Below, piece by piece: positions 55,400-64,000 of a DNA stretch of 64,000 nucleotides. How positions within the stretch are numbered: the stretch's first letter is position 1; each line of letters starts with the position of its first letter. The stretch is from Heliocidaris erythrogramma. Lineage: Eukaryota; Echinodermata; Echinoidea; Camarodonta; Echinometridae. The stretch spans positions 27,652,199 to 27,716,198 of the forward strand of contig CM046864.1 of NCBI GenBank assembly GCA_025617745.1, read 5' to 3'. Below the pieces are notes generated by a model that saw nothing but the letters and a program-made list of their open reading frames with translations, was not told the origin of the DNA and ran no database searches. The translations under genes were made by a program, and so were the position numbers.

Positions 55400-56189
55400 A
55401 GACTACCATGATCTACAAATCTATAGCCTCATCTATGTATAAATAACAAGTAAAATAGCCACACATGATTGCCAACATTGAAAAATACTTAATCATGAAA
55501 CAAAACAAAACTAAAATCAATTTATGTTAAACCAAGGTAGATTAGCACCAAATGAAAATGTTTACCATATAAAATTAGAGACATGATTCATGAAAGCAAA
55601 TATACCCTTCATACAAATCAACGAAATCAGATCTATGAATAATAATTTTTTTTAAACACATAGCACGGTAACATTTCTATAGTTGTTTACGTTCAAATAA
55701 AGCATGTACATGTATCATAAATAGTGATATAATGTGCTAGACCATAGCTATTTGATTGTACCATTTAAAAACAATAAGTCATGGTGAGAAATAAGAAACA
55801 CAGCGATATAATGAATAGGCTGACATGTATATTTCCAAAAAGAAATGTACAATACTAAAATGGTTGTTTAAAAGATCAACCGAAAATTAAACAGAAATCT
55901 ATTTTGGTGGACAAATTTGTCATTGTGGATATTGAAGTGAGGTGAATGAATTTCTCTGTGTATCTTTATTGGTTTATGACCACTACAATAACATTATTCG
56001 CATCATATTTTAAAATTAAAGAACATTTTGGTGGAGATGAACCAAAAAATATATAGAAGTAAAAATTATAAAAATCTAAAATAAAATAGAACAATGAAAC
56101 TAAACTTTTGATAAATGCTTCCATTTAAAATTGTTGGCATGGCACTATGTCTAGAAGAAAGGCAATTCATCTATAAAGTTTCTACCTAC

Positions 56190-56273
56190 CCAGGTGTAGA
56201 AATGGGCACCAAGTAAAATGTGACCATCAATGTAGCTTGAGATAGCACAGGCACCTCCTAATATGGCAACAGA
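56190..56273 (-). CDS. Exon-like segment of an unrecognised host gene
   Basis: Between AGCTAG and a donor TGG|GTAGGTAG is an 84-bp phase 0-to-0 segment encoding SVAILGGACAISSYIDGHIL then LGAHFYTW. Composition is coding-like and partly hydrophobic. The acceptor lacks a strong pyrimidine tract. The family was not recognised. Confidence 0.4.
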
Positions 56274-57655
56274 CTAGCTTCCCACACTGCTCATTAATAG
56301 CAAATTGCTAAATAAAATAGTCTCCCGAGCAAAAATAACCTCAACTTTTAAAAAAAAATAAAAAATCACGACGCATACTATTGTATAAAGGATTAATTCC
56401 CCATTATTCCCTCTGATGTTGCATGTGTCCTTCATATTTTGTCCTCCCATTGAGTACAATTATCCACAGCATAGTGCCACAGGTCTGTTTATTTGGCAGT
56501 TACAAGCTAATTGATTCGTAAAATCACAAATATATTAACATATTTGCAGTTGTAGTCAAGACCAGGGACCCCGAGACCAAGACGAGGAGGAAAACTTATG
56601 ATTACAATCATTTCAAGTTAGGTCTCGGGATCAAGACCAACACACCAAAAACTCAAGACCGCGATTGGTCTCGGATCCATCACTGTTTAACAGATAATAA
56701 TCCTTGGACCATCACAAAATATCTCAAAATATCTCAATGCAATACATGTGTAGGTTAAATAAGTGAATATGGATGTGTAATAGACCGACTTTTCATGAAA
56801 CTGACTTTTCGTGTTATTCAGTCTTTCCAAAAGAGTCATTTTAAATCATTAAAAATACATGTATATTTCAAAAAAAAGTAAGACTTAAATACCTGTGATA
56901 AGATAGAATGATAATTTTTAAAAATACCAATTTCTACCCAACACAAAAAAACTTGATTGTTCCAACTAAAAAATAATCCATTTGCCCTCATAATAATACA
57001 AATTCATATGCAAAACTGAGACTGATTGTTCCCCATAAAAATGTAAAGACATACACTAATTTATACCATAAACGGAAAATAATTTGCTCAGTCTCTGAGT
57101 TTGAGACCGAGAGGTTTTTTGTTGACATCTCGCATACATGGTCAACTCTCAGAACTTACAATGGATGAAAGCATCTTAATAAGTTATGCTAGCGGTATAC
57201 ATCTATGTACAAATGAAGAACGTACTGTTAGCTGAAACAAGAAATCAAGGTCAAATGTCATAATTTAACATGATGGTGTTACGCAATTCTATTCATCGGG
57301 GGGGGACCACCTATTGTTATATCCCCCTGATGAAAATTATGGAATTTCCAGCATATTTCCGCCAATGGTTACATGATACTATGTATAATAACTGAAGTAA
57401 ACATTTTGAATAAAACATAGTTATCCTAACAAAAGGTAATAAATACGCAAAGATTACTGCTCTCATTGTTTTAAGCATCTCTTTAAAACAAAACAAGATA
57501 AGATATTAAGTAATATGATTGTTCTTGCATGCTGTCTCCTTTAATTCCCTTTTCACTTTCTCTTTTCAGTCTACACTGAAAAAATTGCTGTTTTCCAATT
57601 CCATCACTCATTCTCCTACTTTCATAAACCTGTTATCGTTTAAACCCATAGCAGT

Positions 57656-57730
57656 TCAGAGTTCCTTGTGGTCTAAAGTAATCAGCTTTTCTTCCTCAAA
57701 TTGGCACCAGTTGTTACAGTATATGCCACT
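57656..57730 (-). CDS. Possible terminal exon
   Basis: After a T-rich tract and CGAAAG, one frame reads SGIYCNNWCQFEEEKLITLD then HKEL and a stop. A second frame from the same acceptor reads RVAYTVTTGANLRKKS and a stop, and matches the phase left by the 58.64-kb segment. Only one can be right; neither family is recognised. Confidence 0.28.
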   Translation of the reverse strand, partial: SGIYCNNWCQFEEEKLITLDHKEL

Positions 57731-58642
57731 CTTTCGAGGTATTAAAAAAAAATTAAAGGACCCAATGAGACTTGGAAACTCTAACAGAAAAATTTGTACA
57801 CGAAAATTGTGATTATATATTTCTCACTGTATTGCCAATTTAGAGAGTTTAATGATGAGTTACAATTAAATTGTTCTTATTCATAACGGTACAGCTTACT
57901 GCATTAGAAATAGACTCAATATTTTCAGTACTCTTTGCTCTTTCTGCTTGTAGCATTCTGGATCAAACGATAATGCAAAAATGTCACTAGTATAAGGAAA
58001 CACTGTACTACTATGGGTTAGAGAACATGTGTGTTTGGAGCCAGAACAGCGTTAATTCATATACTTTAACACATAGTTAACGCCCTTCTGGCTCTCAACA
58101 GACGATGTATAGCTTTGTCCAACAAATTACAAGCACATGTCAAGGTCATGTCCATAAATATGCACAAATTCAAGGGATTAAGAAAGTAAGCAATACTATT
58201 CTATGTATCGTGATACATTTCAAAACATACAATGTACCATCGCATGATCCCATTATTGCATCAAAATATATATTTACATGTGTACATCAATTAAATACAA
58301 TAAATATATTTTCTTATTATTTACTTGCTTCTTCATAAGAAACTTTACTGCATTTTCTGTGGAACGAAGCTGCGTATATGTGTTGAAAATATGAACCCCA
58401 GCCCCCCCCCCCCCCCCCCCAAAGAAAAGGCTGAGATTTTCCACAAATCCCCCCGACGCCCATACCTCTAAACAAACTTAATACAAGTAGCTGCATGTTT
58501 ATTTTGAACATCGTTTTGGCACCAAAGAATCTATCATTCATAACTATCCCTATTTTGGCATGTAGTACAAAGGAACAAAAATCGTTGTCGTGTAATTGTT
58601 AACAGGCGTCATAAAACGGCTCTTCAGAAATCAAAGATTCAC

Positions 58643-58703
58643 CTATCCTTGCTGTTATCTTGAAATACCAAAGCAGCAATCTTCTTGAGATTTGTTTTCC
58701 ATA
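58643..58703 (-). CDS. Possible exon
   Basis: Acceptor CTGTGACATCCAG and donor GATAG|GTGAAT bound a segment reading WKTNLKKIAALVFQDNSKD, leaving two bases (AG). It could join the 57.73-kb segment as ...SKDRVAYTVTTG. Support is limited to splice consensus and phase. Confidence 0.28.
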
Positions 58704-58804
58704 CTGGATGTCACAGAGAGATCTGCTGTATGAGTGGGGGCTCATGAATATTCTTTATCCAGTATCTGTTTAAAATTGCGTAGAATAGTTAGCACATAAG
58801 CAGG

Positions 58805-58890
58805 TTTCTATTATTATCATTATTATTATTATTATTATCATCATCATTAATCATTTATCATTATTATCATTATTATTATCATTAATCAAT
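58805..58890. repeat. ATT/ATC microsatellite
   Basis: Interrupted runs of TTA and TCA trinucleotides. Confidence 0.8.
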
Positions 58891-59405
58891 TCCCTGACAC
58901 ACATGGCAATGGTTGCAGGTACATGTATAAAGAAAAACATTGCTACAACAGTAATTACTGTACGTGTATGAGGTGGCAGATCATCCTAAAAGAACTGCTT
59001 GACCAAGAAGCCTCTTTATTCTATTCAGGTGTGACTAAATTCATTAGCAGAATAGCAGCTAAAGTCAACAAGACAAGTCTGTGCCCTTGGCAGATAGCTC
59101 CATATGCTTCCACAAGCCTACAGCGGCTATGTTTTTCTCCGAGCCCAAACATGGCGACCGGTCGCATCAAACGTAGAGGGCTTTATCCACTGGCAGAGAT
59201 CGATGATTGGGCCCCATTCAAGCTGTAGAACATGAAGCCTGAAAGCCTGATGTCAGGGCCTCAAATCAAGCTACAACCTGAAAACTGGCATCTCCGCAGT
59301 GCATCGAAGGACCATTCCAAGCAATGTGTCCTGTACGACATGATATTTCTCCATACATTTCATCCAAGAATGAAAAATCTCTTGATATAATCATGACTAA
59401 CGGTA

Positions 59406-59538
59406 CAGTGGAACCTCATTATAAAGAACACTGTTATAACAAATTCCTGGTCCCACTTCTTTGTATTCTATTGTTTTTTGTCCTGTTATAACAAGGTTTC
59501 CTTGGTCCCAAGGAGTTTGTTATAACAAGGTTCAATTG
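59406..59538. mobile_element. pogo-like MITE
   Basis: TA|CAGTGGAACCTCATTATAA at the left and TTATAACAAGGTTCAATTG|TA at the right give TA-flanked inverted ends. Repeated GTTATAACAA words inside. It is typical of Tc1/mariner pogo-group MITEs. Confidence 0.75.
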
Positions 59539-59724
59539 TAATGAAAGCAGGAAACACGATCATTGATTGGTCATATTGAGAGTTTCTACATTTTTGGATG
59601 ATAAAGGCGGAAAGAAGATATATGTCCTATGGGACACATTGCACAAAATTGCCCTGAAATGTTTTGGATTGTACCATTCATAACAAAGGGGGGGGGGTGA
59701 CCAAGGTTGGCACAATGTAGGGTG

Positions 59725-59815
59725 TCATGTTTCCACGGCAACGTATTTGAGAGCAGCAAAGCCGTACTTTTTCGACATGTCTCGCTGGAACTCCTCCTTT
59801 AATGTTTGCAGGCAC
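59725..59815 (-). CDS. Terminal exon of an unrecognised host gene
   Basis: A strong acceptor (T/C-rich tract, then GTGCTGCAG) opens a frame reading [20 protein letters not shown] then ALKYVAVET and TGA. Codon choice is clearly protein-like (GAG GAG TTC CAG CGA GAC). It enters needing one base of a split codon. The protein family was not recognised; upstream exons were not identified in the last 4 kb and may lie outside. Confidence 0.5.
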
Positions 59816-59939
59816 CTGCAGCACAGGAAAAAAAAAATATTCTCCATGTCTTAAGATATGAAGTAGAAAGCATTGTTGAATATTCCACAATTCATAAGAT
59901 ATGATATTGAGTGTTGGTAATGACAAAATAAGCTCTCAC

Positions 59940-61200
59940 GGAATCAAACAAAAGTTACACTGAATGTATAAACACTATATATATTTCTTTATCATCCCTT
60001 GTTTATTTCCCTAATATACAACAAATTATTCCTTCTCAATAATATTATTGATGTATCATACAAATATATACCGTCATGAGAGGGTCTGGTTGGAAATATG
60101 GTCCACGAGGTGACGTGAACCGAGACTATTTTCATGAGGGGCGCAGCCCCGAAGGAAAATGGTCTTCTTCACATCTTCACATTGTTTAACCAGAGACCCG
60201 AATGTAGGCAGTATATATTTGGTTTATTTCCGTCATCTTAAACAAAAGCCTGATTTAATTCTACTCATCTACTTGATCATCTGCACTGTAGGGTATGATA
60301 GACCGCACTCGTACACACGTACATACACAAACAGTTTGAAGAAGGGATGAATGTGCGCGGATATCAAACGCATAATGACATCATCACGAACCCACGCCGA
60401 AATTTTCAAAACTACCAAATTATTTGGACAAACATCACCTCATATCATTTTGGGCAGTAATGTGGTCTCTTTGTACTTTTATGTCTTGTATATTCTGATG
60501 ATATTGTGAAGGGATGTACATGGATATATATTACAATCCACCTAATGTATATATTGGATGTCACTAGATAGATTTAAACTTGTTTGCTTACAAAATGAAT
60601 AAAATAGAAATCGGTATGCCGCCCCCTCACCTGCCCCATGATTTGTTGTCCATGAACCATTATGTTATAATCTGTATATTGCATTTCAAGAGACTTTTAG
60701 TTGATAAGTGAGCTATTTTAATAAACATCATTTAACACTGAGAAACTGCTATTTCTTGTTTTTTCCCCATAATTTTGTGAAAGATGTGGTGATGATGATG
60801 ATGATGATGATGCAGGCACAATATGGCATTCGTTCTGAAGTGTGATGGTGGATTGGTGTAAATCACGTACAGCCTTATGCAACCTTGAATAACTGGATGA
60901 TAGGCTGATTTGTGTGGGGTTTCTGTTGATGGACTCATTTTACGAGAAGAAAAAACAGAAGAGGAAGAAGAAAAAAAAAATATTTGAGGTTTGTTTTGTT
61001 TGTTGCTGTTTAATTTTTTTATTTTATTTTTTTTTCTTTTCTTTTCTTTTTTTTTTTGCAACAGCAGCCAGTGCATGGTGGTACATATGGGGTCATGGAG
61101 ACCACATTTTCTCTGTACTTTAGTTTTACTTGAGATATAATATGCCAGATCTCCAAGGCACAAGGAAAGTGTTCAATGAAGGGAAATTCAATATCGAAGG
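59940..61200. other. Non-coding DNA with simple repeats
   Basis: GAT microsatellite at 60789-60812 and A- or T-rich runs at 60945-61060. An apparent donor at 60630 (GGGGCAG|GTGAGG) was considered for an exon but its upstream frame closes at once. Confidence 0.35.
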
Positions 61201-61203
61201 AGG

Positions 61204-61520
61204 GCTTCTTCTTCTTCTTCTTTTTCCCCTACTTCATCCTCTTGTTCTTCTTCTTCTTCCTCCTCTACCTTTTTCTCTTTTTTTTTTCTTCTTCCTCTTC
61301 CACTTCCTTTTCCTCTTCATTTTCTTTTTCTTCTTTGTCATCTTTTTCTGCTTCCGCTTCTTCCTTTTTCTCTTCCTTTTCTTTTTTTTTTTCTTCCTCA
61401 TCTATTTCTTTTTCTTCATCCTCTTCCTCTTCTTCCTCCTTTTCCTCTTCCTCCTCTTTATCTCCTTCCTCTTATTTCTTCTTTATCTTCTTTTTCTTCT
61501 TGTTCTTCATCATCGTCCGC
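61204..61520. repeat. ~320-bp polypyrimidine tract
   Basis: Almost pure C/T on the plus strand with CTTCTTCCT-type units. Open frames across it are low-complexity (poly-Phe or poly-Ser) and not genes. Confidence 0.85.
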
Positions 61521-61777
61521 TCATTTTGACTACACATGCACAGTAGAGCCCAAGTGCAGTTCAATTTTATGTTGTTATAAAACCTCATGAATATTCAAAT
61601 TTATAATTTCAATAACTTTACGCGCTGTGCGCAGGCCAAAATCTGATATTCGCTGGTACACTGAAAACAAATTCGGCTTCATAGGCTAATACATGAAAAA
61701 CGGGAGCAGTGTGCACTTTTGACCCGCCGGAAATTTCCCCAGGGAAATTCGGATGCAGAAGCGGAGTTGAGCCCCAG

Positions 61778-61929
61778 CAGTGCCGTATATAGATAGAGCC
61801 TGGCCAACTCGGCTCCAGTTGGGTAACAACATGGCGCATATTCCTTTGTTGCAAGCTTACATAACAAAGGAATAATGTTGCTACCCAACTGAAACCGAGT
61901 TGGCCAGACTCTCTCTATATACGGCACTG
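61778..61929. mobile_element. 152-bp hAT MITE, palindromic (CAGTGCCGTATATAG type)
   Basis: CAGTGCCGTATATAGATAGA at the left, TCTCTCTATATACGGCACTG at the right; AGCCCCAG flanks both sides (61770-61777, 61930-61937). Long arms include GGCCAACTCGG and its inverse. Confidence 0.85.
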
Positions 61930-62399
61930 AGCCCCAGACCTAAATAGCGCCATCTTTTGACAAAATTTGGAAAACGTCTGTGCATCTTATTTTTCAATCA
62001 TGCACAATTCTCCCTTGTAGAAGATTAAAATATGATTGCAGGCAATTCTTCACATTTGCAAGAAAAAAGAACAGTTTGAAACACCCTTCATTGCATTATA
62101 AAACGCAAAGTGCAGTTGTTGTTCTTTTAAAAAAGGTAATTGCAATATGGAAACAAAATTAGTCGAGTTGTTCAAATTGAACCAATCAAACTGTCGGTAA
62201 GTTAATTCTGCATACATTGCATTTTTAAATGAAAAATTGTCATCGAAAATTTCTCGAGTTATGAACAATAATTGAGGGGGGGGGTTCAATTATTGTTTGG
62301 TTAAATTATGTGGAATAACGGTATAGTTGCATTTTAGTTAAAGGCAGTTCTCTTTGGTATAAACTTGCCTCTCCTCCACCACTGGATAATCCTTACATT

Positions 62400-62645
62400 A
62401 CATTAATAATGATAATGATGATAATAATAATAATGAGAAATAAAATAAATAATATAAATAATAGATAAAATAAAAATCAATAAATAACAAATGATAACAA
62501 TAATAATATTAATGACAATAATAATAATATTGATGATAATAATAAATGAAATAAAAATAAATAAAATAAATAAAGAAATTAGTAAATAAATAAATAAAAT
62601 AAAATAAAATGAAATGAAAATAAGAATAAAGCATAAATAAATAGA
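62400..62645. repeat. ATAA/ATA low-complexity tract
   Basis: About 245 bases made almost only of AATA, AATAA and AATG words. Confidence 0.85.
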
Positions 62646-62847
62646 ACCAAACATATATTTCTACTTTTGGTAAGCCGGGTTTTCAAAATACGAAAAGAAA
62701 GGAAAGAACATAATATTTCTCACAATGTATATTTTGCGCGGTAATGCCATTCCCTTGTTGTTCTATCCTGTTGAGCTGCCAGATTTTGTAATCCCAACAA
62801 AACCTCTTTTGAGATGTACATAAAAATATGCCTCTTTTGAAAGATTG

Positions 62848-62945
62848 AAATGCATTGGTCATGGTGATGACTGTGAATAATTGCAGCATGATTCAGAATG
62901 ACAACTTCTTCTATACTTCCTCGTTGGGTTTTCCCAACATATTTG
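62848..62945. repeat. Dispersed repeat, copy 2 (pair with 33610-33725)
   Basis: GTGAATAATTGCAGCATGAT, then TTCTATACTT and TTTTCCCAACAT in the same order as at 33.6 kb. It is followed by a C18 run and the deaminase-like fragment. Confidence 0.6.
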
Positions 62946-63090
62946 CATTTTAGAGCACTAATAACCTTATAATACATTTTTTTTACTTGCTGGAGGGGGC
63001 ACGGTCCTTGAATTATTGGGGCGACAGCCCCGTCGCCCCCCCCCCCCCCCCCCTCACACACACGCCGCCCATCCCCGTTCCGGCGCCTAT

Positions 63091-63215
63091 GCTTGAAGTA
63101 CAACCCAACCATTGGTAATAATAAAAATGGGTAGGGAAGATTTGCTCTTGATGCGCAGTTAATTACTGCGTCTCGTTCCCGACATTCATCTGCTTCTCTT
63201 TGCCACTTAAATCAC
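63091..63215 (+). pseudogene. Decayed copy of the deaminase gene 5' end
   Basis: GCTTGAAGTACAA, then a short TAATAATAA tract, ATGGG.GGGGAAG, TTGATGCGCAGTT.ATTACTG, CGTCTCGTT and CTTTGCCAC..AAATCACAT line up with 39661-39912. Against the gene it has two deletions and a GGCGGG to GGTAGG change that makes a stop in the corresponding frame. The match stops abruptly after AAATCACA. A C-run precedes both copies. Confidence 0.75.
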
Positions 63216-64000
63216 ATTGTCTCTACCCTAGTTTACAGGCCAAAGTCCCTTAGGTCAGTCGAAACACATAACAATGACTGAATTGAGACTACCCCATGGG
63301 TCCTGTACTATAGTTGCTCCTACAACCAGTAATGACATGGGTTAGGCTTCTCTCAAGACACAATGATATTCTAAGAATGTCATATCGGGTCTGTGCTTGC
63401 AGACGCTCTATCAAAGTACTGTTTAAGTGATAAATGTTTGTAACATGTAACATTTTCTCCATTGAAATGTGATTTTAACTTCATTCAGTTTTGCTGTGAC
63501 TCTTTTGAAATTTGGTTACAGATGTAGTAGAAATGGAATTGTATTATTGTGAATGGCTATTCAGTGCAATGAATTCCTGTACATGTAGACAAAATTAAAT
63601 TTGCCCCTTTTTTACATTTATCAATGATGGCTTTTTCCCTTGTCCATCTTCCTAATACCTCAATCACACTAATTAGACTGACACAAGACCCATAACAAAT
63701 GTAGCTGAAAATGAATTACCCTGAATGGCAAAGAACTGGTCGGTTAGGTGGTGTGATGGAGGTAATAGGGTGAGTGGGTGTAATCTGTGCCCCCCCCCCC
63801 GAATCCCTAGGAAGTGTTAAAGACAACTTGCATGTTGTCTTCAGCACGTCCAGATATATTATTTAAAATGTTGACACATCCTTTGCCATGCACTGATAAT
63901 ATCCTTCTTCAAAAATCTCTGCCCTTACCAACCATATAGGCCCACATAATGGTCCGAACCAGTTATGTAATTGTTGTATTGTAATTTGAATATACCCTTA
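63216..64000. other. Non-coding DNA at window edge
   Basis: A C10 run at 63790 and AT-rich sequence. No exon was recognised. Confidence 0.35.

Noticed and set aside
58923-59228. 101-codon plus-strand frame (...PNMATGRIKRRGLYPLAE...)
   Set aside because: GC-richer than surroundings but without recognised motif, and the nearby exon signals are on the other strand; it could be untranslated exon sequence.
60620-60680. Possible exon ending GGGGCAG|GTGAGG upstream of the 59.8-kb exon
   Set aside because: The only frame matching the phase of the CLQTLKEEF exon hits a stop at once; the other frame would force an unlikely reading of that exon.
61130-61546. 138- and 117-codon frames rich in Phe, Leu and Ser
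   Set aside because: They translate a pure pyrimidine tract.
1-64000. tRNA, rRNA and other structured RNA genes
   Set aside because: No tRNA A/B boxes with a foldable cloverleaf or rRNA core sequences were recognised by eye; a tRNAscan or Rfam search would be needed to exclude them.

Overview
The window looks like nuclear DNA of a marine invertebrate deuterostome, most likely an echinoderm of the sea-urchin type. This is inferred from the pervasive ACATGTACATGTA motif, AT-rich long introns, TTAA-flanked T2/Kolobok-type MITEs, CR1/L2-like LINEs and very many 10-22 base G or C homopolymers. Nothing in it looks bacterial or organellar. Most of the DNA is repeats; the genes are short exons in large introns, so open reading frames alone miss them.

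Region 1 (about 1.2-28.7 kb, minus strand) is read here as one multi-exon host gene. A CpG-rich 5' end and first coding exon at 28.4 kb splice in phase to a signal-peptide exon (21.8 kb). Two coiled-coil exons follow (18.1 and 17.4 kb), then two cysteine-rich TNF-receptor exons (6.6 and 5.1 kb), a Ser/Thr-rich N-glycosylated stalk exon (2.0 kb) and a transmembrane exon (1.2 kb). The cytoplasmic part lies outside the window. A furin-like RVKR motif sits between the coiled coil and the receptor domain. Its introns hold a broken DIRS-type retroelement (10.3-15.1 kb), a roughly 140-bp satellite whose units carry a nuclear-receptor DR1-like motif, two inverted 15-bp minisatellites, foldback elements and MITEs.

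Region 2 (about 28.7-39.6 kb) is gene-poor: hAT-like elements with long C runs, CR1-like LINE fragments and an unusual foldback element built of CGCTATTCATAA modules, with a sister copy at 54.0 kb.

Region 3 (39.76-41.12 kb, plus strand) is the clearest intact open reading frame: an intronless 453-residue protein with a zinc-deaminase core (HAE, then CCTDC), probably AID/APOBEC-like. Its 5' end emerges from an ATA microsatellite, and a decayed copy of its start lies at 63.1 kb.

Region 4 (43.7-53.8 kb) holds two minus-strand LINEs. The second is a stratigraphy of nested insertions with visible target duplications: a 1.0-kb long-TIR element carrying the 5' end of a RecQ-like helicase gene (9-bp duplication), a THAP-bearing Kolobok-type transposon (TTAA), a Kolobok MITE (TTAA) and a 113-bp hAT palindrome (8 bp).

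Region 5 (54-64 kb) contains isolated exon-like segments on the minus strand (56.2, 57.7, 58.7 and 59.8 kb) of one or more unrecognised host genes, plus palindromic MITEs and simple repeats. The two main genes, an adhesion-like or trimerising TNF receptor and an AID/APOBEC-like deaminase, both belong to families linked to immunity. No functional connection between them is visible.
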